64,000 bases of DNA. Source: Salisaeta longa DSM 21114. GTDB lineage: Bacteria; Bacteroidota; Rhodothermia; Rhodothermales; Salinibacteraceae. The stretch is from contig NZ_ATTH01000001.1 of the NCBI RefSeq assembly GCF_000419585.1, forward strand, positions 3,077,001 through 3,141,000, given 5' to 3'. Every line of letters starts with the position of its first letter. Positions within the stretch are counted from its first letter, which is position 1. Positions 39,073 through 47,569 of this stretch are shown in pieces. The position numbers were made by a program, and so were the translations under genes. Below the pieces are notes generated by a model. That model saw only the letters and a list, made by a program, of their open reading frames with translations, was not told where the DNA came from and searched no databases.

Positions 39073-40650
39073 ATGCCTACCACTTACAAAATCCTTGCAT
39101 CCCTTGTCCTGTTCGCGGGGCTGGTGCTCACTGGCTGCGACAGCGGCACAGGCGTTCCAGACGAACTGGGGAGCAATACGACGATTTCCTTTGCACAGCC
39201 CCAGGCCACGGTCTCGGAAGGAGCCGGTGCGGTGACGATTGAGATTGGCACCAACGACCCCGGCTACAAGCCGCTGAGCGTGGAAGTGGCTGTATCCAAT
39301 CAGAGCACACTGAGCGCTTCGGAAGTGCAGCTGCCCGATTCGATGACGGTGCGCCTGCCCAAGAGTATCACCTCGAACGGGACAGTGCCGTTCACCTTCG
39401 AGCTGGTAGAAGACACCGAATATCTTGAGGGCGACGAAACGCTCGTGTTTGAGCTGCGCAATCCCAACGCGGGGGCCGCGCTTGGCGAGACGAGCACGTT
39501 CACGCTGACCGTCCAGGAGAACGACATCCCGGCGACCATGCAAGAAGCCCGCGCGCAAGCTGCGGGCGACGAGGTGGTGGTCGATGGCATCGTGACGCGT
39601 GAGGACAGCGACGGCTTCTTCCTGCAAGATGACACCGGCGCGCTCTACGTCTTCGACTCCGAGGCAAAGGCCGCCGTGGCACCCGGCGACCGCGTGCTCA
39701 TCACGGGCACCACAGGCTACTTCAGCGGACTCTTTCAGGTGAGCGATGTCGGCACGGCGGGTGTGCGCGTGCTCGAACAGGGCGTGCAGCTTCCCGCCAC
39801 GCAGTCTGTATCGCTGGGCGAAATCACCGCCAACGGCGAGCAGTACGAAAGCGAGCTGGTGCGCGTTGAGAACTTCGTGATCGACGACGGCGGCGATAAC
39901 ACCTTCCAGGGCGGAAGCAACTACACCGTGCAGGATCCTTCGGGCTCCTCCACCCTCCGCATTCCCGACGGCTCCGCGCTCATCGGGCAGTCTATTCCGG
40001 ACGGCGGTACGTTCACGGGCGTCCTGAGCCAGTTTAACTTTGGCTTTGGTGGCGCCGATGAGCCCGATGACGGCTATCAGTTGCTGGGGCTCCTTGCCAG
40101 CGACCTAGAGGGCAAGAGCATCTCGCAGGTGAATCTGGTGGATGTCGATTTTGCTGACGGTACCCTTGCGCCTATGACGGCGTACAGCGTAGCGAGCAAT
40201 GAGGACTGGTTCATCGACAGCTTTAGTGGAGAGCCGCTCTCGCCGTATGCCAAAGTCAGCGGTTTTGGCGCTGACGAAGCCTCCGAGGACTGGCTCATTA
40301 CGCCGGCGTTTGATCTGACGGGCGTGGAAGATGAAACGCTCACCTTCCAGAACGCGAAGAACTTCGGCGACAGCGGCACCGAACAGCCGCTGCGTGTGTG
40401 GGTGTCGACCAACTACAGCGGCTCGGGCGACCCGACGACCGCGGATTGGACCGATATCACGGATCGCGTGCAGAACTTCTCTACTGGGGGATACGAATTT
40501 GTGTCGTCGGGCGCAATTGATCTGACCGACGCGGAGTTTCAAGATGCGAGTGTTCACATCGCGTTCCAGTATCGCTCCAGCGCGCCAGATAGCGCGTCGT
40601 TGTGGCAAGTGGACGACATCCGGGTGAGCGGCCTTCAGTTTGGCAACTAA
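39073..40650 (+). CDS. Surface lipoprotein with Calx-beta-like, OB-fold and choice-of-anchor-like domains
   Basis: A 525-residue lipoprotein, start ATG at 39073, lipobox LTGC with Cys22. Domain order as I read it: a Calx-beta-like domain (ISFAQPQATVSEGAGAVTIE); an OB-fold domain of the DUF5689/YhcR-like kind (DEVVVDGIVTREDSDGFFLQ, GDRVLITGTTGYFSGLFQV); a second related beta domain; and a C-terminal choice-of-anchor J-like domain (DWLITPAFDLTGVEDETLTF, WQVDDIRVSG). The OB-fold type also occurs twice in the nuclease encoded next and in known extracellular nucleases, so this lipoprotein may hold nucleic acid or the nuclease at the surface. The gene ends at a terminator. Confidence 0.78.
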   Translation: MPTTYKILASLVLFAGLVLTGCDSGTGVPDELGSNTTISFAQPQATVSEGAGAVTIEIGTNDPGYKPLSVEVAVSNQSTLSASEVQLPDSMTVRLPKSITSNGTVPFTFELVEDTEYLEGDETLVFELRNPNAGAALGETSTFTLTVQENDIPATMQEARAQAAGDEVVVDGIVTREDSDGFFLQDDTGALYVFDSEAKAAVAPGDRVLITGTTGYFSGLFQVSDVGTAGVRVLEQGVQLPATQSVSLGEITANGEQYESELVRVENFVIDDGGDNTFQGGSNYTVQDPSGSSTLRIPDGSALIGQSIPDGGTFTGVLSQFNFGFGGADEPDDGYQLLGLLASDLEGKSISQVNLVDVDFADGTLAPMTAYSVASNEDWFIDSFSGEPLSPYAKVSGFGADEASEDWLITPAFDLTGVEDETLTFQNAKNFGDSGTEQPLRVWVSTNYSGSGDPTTADWTDITDRVQNFSTGGYEFVSSGAIDLTDAEFQDASVHIAFQYRSSAPDSASLWQVDDIRVSGLQFGN

Positions 40651-40677
40651 CCGGACGGTTGATGTGAGGAGATAATT

Positions 40678-40715
40678 AAGCAGGGATGATCTTTCGGGGT
40701 CATCCCTGCTTTTTT
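40678..40715 (+). terminator. Rho-independent terminator
   Basis: AAGCAGGGATGA pairs perfectly with TCATCCCTGCTT around a 10-base loop, followed by TTTT. It lies 28 bases after the lipoprotein stop and separates it from the nuclease gene. Confidence 0.9.
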
Positions 40716-40740
40716 GATGCAGCACTGGTACGTTAAATGG

Positions 40741-40765
40741 CCGCAGCACTTCGCGCGTGCTGCGG
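40741..40765 (+). promoter_or_regulatory. Inverted repeat upstream of the nuclease gene
   Basis: CCGCAGCAC and GTGCTGCGG form a perfect 9-base inverted repeat with a 7-base centre, 33 bases before the nuclease ATG. It could be an operator or a leader hairpin; it is not a second terminator, because the following run is C-rich before a few T. Confidence 0.4.
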
Positions 40766-40798
40766 AACGCCCCCCCTTTTGGTTTTTCTCTTGATGGT

Positions 40799-43700
40799 AT
40801 GCACTCTTTGATACGCCGCTGTACCCTTGGCTTTGTTGCCCTCTTGCTGGCTGTGGGCCTCACCCCCGACGCCCACGCACAGGTGCAGTCCATTGCCGAT
40901 GCCCGCGCGGCCGGCGTGGGCGCCTCGGTGACGGTTGAGGGCACCGTCACGCGGGCCTTTGGTGCCTACGTACGATTGCAAGATACGAGCGGGCCGACCG
41001 GTGCGAGCGCGTTGGTCATCCGCCAGACGAGCGGCACCTTCAACAGCGACATTCAAGACGGCACGATCCAGCGCGGTACGCAGCTTCGCGTGAGCGGCAC
41101 GCTCTCGGCCTTTAACGGCCTGCTGCAAATCAACGGCGGCGACCTGTCGAGTTACACCGTGCAAGGGGCGGGCACCGTGCCGGCGCCGCAAGATGTTACG
41201 CTCGGTACGTTGGCCAGCGACGGGGAAGACTACGAGAGCGAGCTGGTGCGCATCGACGGGCTGACGCTTACAAGCAGCGGCACGTTTGAGGCGGGCACCA
41301 CCTACCAGGCGTACAATGGCACGCGCTTCTTCGACTTCCGTGTGCAGGGCACCGACGAGTCGGCGCTCGACGGCACCCCCATCCCGCCCGGGGCGTTCAC
41401 GTACACCGGCGTGGTCGGGCAGTTTGCGCCCGATGGCGGGACGAGCAGCGGATACCAGCTCATCCCGGTGCGCCCGAGCGACCTGGCCGACGCGCCGTCT
41501 GTGGCGTTCAACCGGTTGTATGACGTGGCGCTGGAAGCCGATGGCGCCGTGTCGGTGACGGTCCGCGCGCAGTCGTTTGCTAGCGGGCAGAGCGCGTCCG
41601 TTACCGTGTCGGCCGGTGGGACGGCCACCGCGGGCACCGACGCTACGGGCCTGGCCGGCTCCGAGACGTTCACGCTCTCCGACACCAACCCGGCGCGCAC
41701 GCTCACCCTCGACCCACAAGCCGACGGGACCGACGAAGGCGTCGAGCGGCTGGAGCTTACGGTCTCCTCGCCCGACGTGGCCAGCGGCCTTCCGCAGCAG
41801 TTTACGCTGTGGATTTTGGATAGCGCGACGGCCACCACCACGTTGTATCCGGGCCTGGAAGGGGCAGAGCTCCTCACGCAGATCCGCCAAGACTTTGGAG
41901 ACCCGACGACGCTGGGATACGGTATTGCCCGCGATACGCTGTACGGGCGCATCTACAACGAGAACGGACAGGTGGAGGGCATCTATACCGGCCTTCAGGC
42001 CACGATTGACGGCACCGGCGACCCAAGCCAGGATGTGGGCGACGAGGGGATGAACACCGAGCATACCTGGCCGCAGAGCCTGGGCGCGGGCGAAGAGCCG
42101 GCGCGCAGCAACATTCACATCTTGCGGCCCTCGCGCGGGGCGGTCAATAGCGCCCGAAGCAACTATCCGTATGCCGACATTCCCGACAGCGCAACGGACA
42201 CGTGGTACATCCTGGAGCAGAGCCAGTCGACGATTCCAGCATCGAACATCGACGGATGGAGCGAAGCAAACACGTCGCCGTCTGATCGCGACGACCACCG
42301 CTTTGAACCGCGGGAAGTGGTAAAGGGCAACGTCGCGCGTGCGGCGCTCTACTTTCGGGCCATTTATCCGGACCGGGCCAATCTGGGCTTTTTCAACACG
42401 CAGCGCGCCACGCTCTTGCAGTGGAATGCCCAAGATGCGCCCGATGCCGAGGAGGTGCGGCGCAACGCCATCATTGCGAGCTATCAGGACAACAAGCTGA
42501 ATCCGTTTATTGTAGACCCGACGCTCGCCGAGCGGGCGTTTGGCATTGACGCGAGCGACGTCATATCGCTGGCCGAAGCCCGGAGTCAGCCGCTGGGGAC
42601 GGCCGTGACCACCAAGGGCCTGGTCACGCGCATCGACGGGAGCGACACCGTCTACTTGCAGGATGGCAACGCGGGCATCGCCGTCTTTTCGAGCGCCATG
42701 GCCGACGGGGTAGCCGTGGGCGACTCGGTACGCGTGACGGGCGTCGTGGATGTGTTTGCCGGGCTGCTGCAGCTTGCGCAAGTGGGCAGCGGCTACACCG
42801 TGCAGGCTTCCGGACAACCGCTGCCGGCACCCACGCCCATCACCCTGGCCGAGCTGGCCAACGGCGGCGGCGAGGCGTACGAAAGTGAGCTCGTAGAAGT
42901 CACGGGGCTCACGTTTGAAGCCACCGGAAGCTTTGCCGCATCCACAAACTACACCGTGACCGGATCGCAAGGCGCGACGGGGCAGCTGCGCGTGCCCGAG
43001 GGATCGCCGTATGCCGGCGCCTCCATCCCGTCCATTGCCTCGTTTACCGGTGTCCTGGGGCAGTACAACGACGCCCCCGATAGCGTGACACCGAACGAAG
43101 GCTATCAGCTCATGGCGCTGCGCGAGGGCGACCTCGAAGGCATCACCCGCCCCAGCGAGCTGTCGCCGTCCATCACGCGTGCATTCGACGGATTGGGCGA
43201 CGCGGCCAACTATCGCCTCATTGCATTGCCCGGTCAGGTGGAGGTGCCGTTGCAGGAGACGCTCTTCGGTGACGCCGGCGTCGACTGGCAAGCCGTGTGG
43301 GACAACGGCCAGGACAGCAACTACTTTGTCCGCTTCCAGGAGAACCCCGACCGTTTCCAGTTTGCGCCCGGGCGCGGGTTTTGGTTCATCAGCGCCGAGG
43401 ATTGGACCTTCAGCGGCACCATACCGACGGTCGCCTTGCAGGGCGGCACCGCCGAAATTCCGCTGCACGACGGGTGGAACATCATCGCCAATCCGTTGGG
43501 CGTACCGGTGCCCTGGAGCGCGGTGGAAACGGCCAACGGCGGCACGCTACAGCCGCTGTGGGCGTTCGACGGGACGTTCGCGCAGGCGCCGACCTTTGCA
43601 AGTGCCGTGACCGGTGAGGCCTTCTACTTCCTGAACGACGCGGGGCTGGAGGCGCTGCGCATTCCGTATCCTACGGGCGCGTCGGCCAACGCGCTGCGCG

Positions 43701-44419
43701 CGCAGAAGGAAGCGGCGTCGCCAGATGGCGTGATGCTTACGGCCCAGCACGGCGCCCACCAGAGCCGCGTGCGGCTGCGCTGGCGCCCGGAGGCCGCACC
43801 CGGCGCCGACCGCTACGACGTGTACGCGCCCGCCGCGCCCGGACGCGTGTTTGCGCTCCGCCTGCAAAGCAACACCCCACAGCCGCGGCGCGCCCACCGC
43901 GCTACCGACGTTCGCCCGCTGCCCTCGGAAGGCGCGACGTATCCGCTGAGTCTTCAGGGCTTGCCGGAAGGGGCCGCTGTGCGCCTGCAGCTATCCGGCA
44001 ACCTGCCGCAGGGCTACCGCGCCGCGGTGCTCGACACGCGCTCGGGACAGCTGCACAGGCTCCAGGCGCCCGTGACGCTCCGCCCCGCGGCCGGGCTAGC
44101 GCTGCTTGTGGGCACGCCCGCCTATCTCAACGCGCAGCAGCAAGCCGCGGCGCCGTCCACCTTTGGGCTCAAGCCCGCGTACCCGAATCCGGTGCGCCGG
44201 GCCACCACCTTCCGCTACAGCCTGCCCGAGGCCGCGCGCGTGCAGCTCACCATCTACGATGTGCTGGGGCGCGCGGTGCAGCGCGTCGTGCAGCGGCAGC
44301 AGGCGGCCGGCAATCACGAGGTGACGTGGCGGCCGAAGGGATTGGCCAGTGGCCTCTACCTCGTCCGGTTGCAGGCGGACGCCGACACCGCCACGCGCAA
44401 GATTATGGTGGTGCAGTAG
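40799..44419 (+). CDS. Secreted endonuclease I with OB-fold modules and T9SS sorting tail
   Basis: A 1206-residue exported nuclease. The ATG at 40799 opens a signal peptide (MHSLIRRCTLGFVALLLAVG up to AHAQ). An OB-fold domain follows (about 15-145), then a Calx-beta-like stretch, and then the endonuclease I domain (about 345-570) with the His-Me finger core NTEHTWPQSLGAG (His422), SNIHILRPSRGAVNSARSNY and the DRDDHRFEPREVVKGNVARA block. A second OB-fold domain spans about 590-690 (LGTAVTTKGLVTRIDGSDTV). The C-terminus is a typical type IX sorting domain (PAYPNPVRRATTFRYSLPEA, GLYLVRLQADA, ending IMVVQ). It would degrade extracellular DNA or RNA. Confidence 0.88.
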   Translation: MHSLIRRCTLGFVALLLAVGLTPDAHAQVQSIADARAAGVGASVTVEGTVTRAFGAYVRLQDTSGPTGASALVIRQTSGTFNSDIQDGTIQRGTQLRVSGTLSAFNGLLQINGGDLSSYTVQGAGTVPAPQDVTLGTLASDGEDYESELVRIDGLTLTSSGTFEAGTTYQAYNGTRFFDFRVQGTDESALDGTPIPPGAFTYTGVVGQFAPDGGTSSGYQLIPVRPSDLADAPSVAFNRLYDVALEADGAVSVTVRAQSFASGQSASVTVSAGGTATAGTDATGLAGSETFTLSDTNPARTLTLDPQADGTDEGVERLELTVSSPDVASGLPQQFTLWILDSATATTTLYPGLEGAELLTQIRQDFGDPTTLGYGIARDTLYGRIYNENGQVEGIYTGLQATIDGTGDPSQDVGDEGMNTEHTWPQSLGAGEEPARSNIHILRPSRGAVNSARSNYPYADIPDSATDTWYILEQSQSTIPASNIDGWSEANTSPSDRDDHRFEPREVVKGNVARAALYFRAIYPDRANLGFFNTQRATLLQWNAQDAPDAEEVRRNAIIASYQDNKLNPFIVDPTLAERAFGIDASDVISLAEARSQPLGTAVTTKGLVTRIDGSDTVYLQDGNAGIAVFSSAMADGVAVGDSVRVTGVVDVFAGLLQLAQVGSGYTVQASGQPLPAPTPITLAELANGGGEAYESELVEVTGLTFEATGSFAASTNYTVTGSQGATGQLRVPEGSPYAGASIPSIASFTGVLGQYNDAPDSVTPNEGYQLMALREGDLEGITRPSELSPSITRAFDGLGDAANYRLIALPGQVEVPLQETLFGDAGVDWQAVWDNGQDSNYFVRFQENPDRFQFAPGRGFWFISAEDWTFSGTIPTVALQGGTAEIPLHDGWNIIANPLGVPVPWSAVETANGGTLQPLWAFDGTFAQAPTFASAVTGEAFYFLNDAGLEALRIPYPTGASANALRAQKEAASPDGVMLTAQHGAHQSRVRLRWRPEAAPGADRYDVYAPAAPGRVFALRLQSNTPQPRRAHRATDVRPLPSEGATYPLSLQGLPEGAAVRLQLSGNLPQGYRAAVLDTRSGQLHRLQAPVTLRPAAGLALLVGTPAYLNAQQQAAAPSTFGLKPAYPNPVRRATTFRYSLPEAARVQLTIYDVLGRAVQRVVQRQQAAGNHEVTWRPKGLASGLYLVRLQADADTATRKIMVVQ

Positions 44420-44470
44420 CGTCACGCTGCGCCGCTTCGTTCCCCCCTTCGTGCTTACCAACAGCTTTTT

Positions 44471-44863
44471 ATGATGATGCGACGTGTGCTCCTCGGAAGT
44501 CTTTTGCTGGCGCTATGGCTGGCTGGCAGTGCGTGCGACGGCGGCGGTAGTGCCACGCCCCCGGCGGCGCCCACCAACGTGCAAGCGCTCTCGGGCGACG
44601 GGCAAGTGACGCTGCAGTGGCGCGTGCCCGCCGCGGTGGAGGGCGTAAACGTGTACCGCGCCACGTCGTCCTTTTCCTCGGTCGAGGGCCGCTCGCCCGT
44701 GAACAGTGCGGCGGTCACTCAGTCTTCCTACACCGATGCCAACGTAACCAACGGCACCACGTACTACTACGGCGTGGTGGCTGTGGGAAGCGGCGGCGCC
44801 ACCAGCGAGCTCTCAACCGTGGTGGCCGTCACGCCCATCCCCACGCCGCCGAGCCGTCCGTGA
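44471..44863 (+). CDS. Small lipoprotein with one fibronectin type III domain
   Basis: A 130-residue lipoprotein with lipobox LAGSAC (Cys22) and a short DGGGS linker. A single FN3-like domain follows (PAAPTNVQALSGDGQVTLQW, GVNVYRA, TTYYYGVVAVGSGG). It ends in a Pro-rich tail. It follows the nuclease gene by 51 bases on the same strand and may be cotranscribed. Its function is probably binding or structural at the cell surface. The region after it contains CGTAAAG-A-CTTTACG (44873-44887), a short palindrome that could be an operator for the next gene. Confidence 0.75.
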   Translation: MMMRRVLLGSLLLALWLAGSACDGGGSATPPAAPTNVQALSGDGQVTLQWRVPAAVEGVNVYRATSSFSSVEGRSPVNSAAVTQSSYTDANVTNGTTYYYGVVAVGSGGATSELSTVVAVTPIPTPPSRP

Positions 44864-44994
44864 GGTCCGGTTCGTAAAGACTTTACGGCACTTCGGTGGG
44901 GCGTGTAATGTTTTTGGCGCGTGTGGCACTTCCGTAGTAGCGGATGCTTTCACCAATGGCCTTCAATGTTATGCCCTGCGTACCCTACTGCACC

Positions 44995-45330
44995 ATGCAC
45001 GAACTGGATGACTGGACGCGTGCCCAAGCGCATGCGCAAGAGGAACCCGTCGTTATTTTCAAGCACAGCAACAGCTGTCCGGTAAGCGCCAAGGCGCATC
45101 GAGCGATGGATCAGCTGTCGAACGACGAGGATCCGCCCGTGTATCGGGTGACGGTGCAAACCGACCGCGCCATCTCCGATGCCATTGCCGACACGCTGGA
45201 CCTCCGGCACGAAACGCCGCAGGTTATCCTGCTGGATGGGGACGCGGTGGTGTACCATGCCTCGCACTTCGACGTGACCGCCGAGGCCGTCCGCAATGCT
45301 TTGGCTCAACACACCGGCTCCACCGCATGA
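44995..45330 (+). CDS. YtxJ-like (DUF2847) thioredoxin-fold protein
   Basis: An 111-residue cytosolic protein of the monothiol YtxJ family, linked to bacillithiol redox systems. The key motif is FKHSNSCPVSAKAHRAMDQL, in which the Cys of the NSCPVS turn is the active thiol, followed by thioredoxin-like strands (VYRVTVQTDRAISDAIADTL) and the cis-Pro loop HETPQVILLDG. The start is uncertain: ATGs at 44944, 44959 and 44995 are in frame, and 44995 gives the N-terminal length usual in the family. The stop overlaps the following TlpA-like gene as ATGA, pointing to a shared redox role. Confidence 0.85.
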   Translation: MHELDDWTRAQAHAQEEPVVIFKHSNSCPVSAKAHRAMDQLSNDEDPPVYRVTVQTDRAISDAIADTLDLRHETPQVILLDGDAVVYHASHFDVTAEAVRNALAQHTGSTA

Positions 45331-45893
45331 CCCGTCTATTGTCTGCTGCACTCATTGGCCTGTTTGTTACGCTTAGTGGGTGCGGAAAATCGTCGGACGC
45401 GCCCGACCCGTCCGAGGCGCCGCGCACCACCCAAGCCGTCACGCAAGACCTGGTGCGCGACGTGACGCCGCCGCAGCCCGTGCCCGATACCACCGTGGCG
45501 ACGTTGCGGGGCGATTCGCTGGCCCTGGCCAGTCATGACGGCGTGCTGCTCATCAACTTCTGGGCCACCTGGTGCCCGCCGTGCCGCGCCGAAATACCGG
45601 ACCTTGTGGAGCTGCAGCGGGCGATGGGCCCCGCGGGCCTCACCATCGTGGGCGTAGCGCTCGACCGCGAAGGGGCGTCGAAGGTCCGGCCGTTCGTGCG
45701 CGAATATGAGATCAACTACCCAATCGTCATCGACTCCACCGGCGCGCTCGACGACCCACTCGGCCCCATCATGGGACTGCCCACAACGCTGGTGGTCAAT
45801 CGTGAAGGAAAGATCGTGCAGCGCGTGCTTGGGGTGTTTCCGGTAGAGCGCATGCGCGACGACCTGCAGCGCCTGCTCAACAACGATCGCTGA
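45327..45893 (+). CDS. TlpA-like thioredoxin lipoprotein
   Basis: A 188-residue periplasmic lipoprotein (lipobox LSGC, Cys19). The thioredoxin-fold domain is of the TlpA/ResA type with redox motif WCPPC at 82-86 in LLINFWATWCPPCRAEIPDL. The family-typical insertion (VGVALDREGASKVRPFVREY) and cis-Pro loop IMGLPTTLVVNREGKIV follow. It probably keeps thiols of cytochrome c precursors or other exported proteins reduced. It overlaps the YtxJ gene by four bases, so the pair is translationally coupled. After it, 246 bases to 46139 show nothing I recognise. Confidence 0.92.
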   Translation: MTRLLSAALIGLFVTLSGCGKSSDAPDPSEAPRTTQAVTQDLVRDVTPPQPVPDTTVATLRGDSLALASHDGVLLINFWATWCPPCRAEIPDLVELQRAMGPAGLTIVGVALDREGASKVRPFVREYEINYPIVIDSTGALDDPLGPIMGLPTTLVVNREGKIVQRVLGVFPVERMRDDLQRLLNNDR

Positions 45894-46139
45894 GCAGCGG
45901 CCTGGGCCGAGCGTGTGACCTGGGGTGTAGCGGCGGCGTGTGATCAAAAAGTATCTTCAATCTGGACCGAAGGTCTAGGCTCCTTGCTACTGTTTTGCGT
46001 CGAGATAAGGCAGCGTCTCTTCTGCTTTAGTCGTACGTTGGGAGTCGTGGTATACCGTTGCATAGCCGGAGCGTCTTCTGAGGAAACCCGGTGGTCGCTC
46101 TGCGTTAAAATGACATCCACCAACTGCTGCTCTACGACA

Positions 46140-46349
46140 ATGAAGACGTTTACCATTAACCTTTGAGACGAGACGGCCGATCGCCTTGAGGCGCTCGCCC
46201 AGCGGCTTGATGTTACGGCTGAAGATCTCGTGCGACGCAGCGTCGAGGAGCAGTTCAAAAGCTTGGACGACGACTTCGAACAGGCAGCGCAACACGTCTT
46301 GGCGAAGAACGCCGAACGCTACCGTCGCTTGGCCGGATGCGGTATCTGA
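46140..46349 (+). pseudogene. Antitoxin pseudogene with in-frame TGA (partner of Doc-type toxins)
   Basis: Reading from the ATG at 46140 gives MKTFTINL, then a TGA (46164-46166), and then an uninterrupted continuation in the same frame: DETADRLEALAQRLDVTAED and DDDFEQAAQHVLAKNAERYR, ending at a TGA at 46347. The sequence looks like antitoxins paired with death-on-curing toxins. One base change has made codon 9 a stop, so no full product can be made unless TGA is read through. It overlaps the remnant at 46337. Confidence 0.65.
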
Positions 46350-46444
46350 CGCTCGACGGGCGGAGCCATATTCGCTTGTTGGAGCCGCTTAAGCTTGACG
46401 CCTCACCCGCCGCCCGTGGTTTCTACCTGTCGTCTCTGCTATGA
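46337..46444 (+). pseudogene. Chimeric toxin/antitoxin remnant
   Basis: This short frame begins MRYLTLD, the usual opening of Doc-family toxins and placed exactly where the toxin should follow the upstream antitoxin. It then continues GRSHIRLLEPLKLDAS, which resembles GHIRLLEPLELHAS in the antitoxin at 54534. It stops after 35 residues. The simplest reading is that a Doc gene was cut after seven codons and joined to a fragment of another antitoxin gene. Its stop overlaps the ATG of the DUF4260 gene. Confidence 0.45.
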
Positions 46445-46812
46445 CGCCCCGACTTCTCCTCCGCCTGGAAGGGCTTGCTGTCCTGATGGCCGCCCTCGCG
46501 CTCTACGCTCCCCTCGACGCGTCCTGGTGGATGTTTGCTGCCCTCCTGCTCGTTCCAGACCTGTCCATGGCCGGCTACCTGGCCGGGCCGCGTCTCGGCG
46601 CGCACCTCTACAACACCGGGCATACGTACATCGCGCCGCTGGGACTCGGCGCCGTTGGGTTTGCCGCGGACATCTCCCTTGCCCTCGCCGGGGCGCTCAT
46701 CTGGACCGCCCACATCGGCCTGGACCGTGCGCTGGGCTACGGCCTCAAGCGAACAAGGGGCTTCCATCACACGCACCTGAGCGCGCCGGACGATGCTGCT
46801 GCCGCGCCCTGA
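46441..46812 (+). CDS. DUF4260 membrane protein
   Basis: A 123-residue inner-membrane protein with about three to four helices. The sequence reads LLRLEGLAVLMAALALYAPL, SWWMFAALLLVPDLSMAGYL, GAHLYNTGHTYIAPL, IWTAHIGLDRALGYGLKRTR and a final GFHHTHLS, all hallmarks of the DUF4260 family. The conserved His and Asp residues (LVPDLS, NTGHTY, AHIGLDR) suggest a metal or enzymatic role, but none is established. It lies among cassette remnants and may itself be a former cassette gene. Confidence 0.88.
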   Translation: MTPRLLLRLEGLAVLMAALALYAPLDASWWMFAALLLVPDLSMAGYLAGPRLGAHLYNTGHTYIAPLGLGAVGFAADISLALAGALIWTAHIGLDRALGYGLKRTRGFHHTHLSAPDDAAAAP

Positions 46813-46944
46813 CCACCACGGATCTCCGTCGCTCGCGCGATGGCGTGGGCGGCCGCTGGTCTCCGGCCCGGCAGATCCTGCCGTTGCACCTTGTCGGAGC
46901 CGGGAATAGATTGCCCGGGCAGCAGCTACGTATGCAACCATAGA

Positions 46945-47042
46945 AACGAACCCCTCGTTCTGACAGCATGAGAGAGCGACGGAGGGCATCCGGAATTGCC
47001 CGATTGCATATGGCGGCATGTCATTGAAACCGCTTGTTAGCC
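46945..47042 (+). other. Possible degenerate attC site
   Basis: A sequence of about 95 bases runs from CGAACCC to GTTAGCC, close to the attC end boxes. The arms GTTCTGACAGCATG and the reverse complement of CATGTCATTGAAAC pair only in part. The evidence is weak; it is listed because it lies between two plus-strand genes in the suspected array. The rest of 46813-47098 shows nothing else. Confidence 0.22.
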
Positions 47043-47098
47043 GCTGCCCGGTGCCGGCCATACGCCGCTGCCGTCCATGGTAGGTGGGGGTATGGCTT

Positions 47099-47500
47099 AT
47101 GAAACGGACGATCAAACGAGCCTTGTTCTTCAAGAAGTTGCTGTGGGTGGACTGCATCGGTGCCGCCCTGGCCGGCGGCACGGTGCTCGCGCTCAGCGGG
47201 TGGCTCAGCCGCTTAGAGGGGCTGCCGCAGGAAGTGTTGCTCTTCACCGGCGCGGTCAACCTGCTGTACGCCTCCTTTTCCTTCTCGCTAGCCATCCGAT
47301 CAGAGCGACCGATGCGGCTGATCAGATTACTGGTGTGCGCCAACCTGGCGTGGGTCCCTGTGTGTTTGGGGTTGGTGGCGACGTTCTCCGCGACCGCAAC
47401 GCCGTTTGCGTTCATTCATCTCGTCGGCGAGGCGGTCTACGTTGGCGGGCTGGCCGTCTTGGAGTGGCACCACCGCGCGTTGCTTCTTACCTCTGTTTGA
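47099..47500 (+). CDS. Small four-helix membrane protein, unknown family
   Basis: A 133-residue protein starting MKRTIKRALFFKKLLWVDCI at the ATG at 47099 (an in-frame ATG 15 bases earlier is less likely). Four hydrophobic stretches (about 17-36, 45-65, 72-95 and 103-120) suggest an inner-membrane protein. The positively charged N-terminus is expected to stay in the cytosol. It is similar in style to SdpI/DUF-type small membrane proteins, but no family is recognised. A GTTAGCC box lies 57 bases upstream, so it may be a cassette gene. Confidence 0.6.
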   Translation: MKRTIKRALFFKKLLWVDCIGAALAGGTVLALSGWLSRLEGLPQEVLLFTGAVNLLYASFSFSLAIRSERPMRLIRLLVCANLAWVPVCLGLVATFSATATPFAFIHLVGEAVYVGGLAVLEWHHRALLLTSV

Positions 47501-47569
47501 CGTTTCTAAGCTCTGGGTACCGCCATCCTCAGCACAAAAAAGGCGTAGAACCTTTCAGCCGAAGATCGA

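Noticed and set aside
40733-43468. A 911-codon minus-strand open frame opposite the nuclease gene
   Set aside because: It is a mirror of the plus-strand coding sequence; its Arg/Gly/His-rich product has no recognisable domain, while the plus strand has a clear endonuclease I domain.
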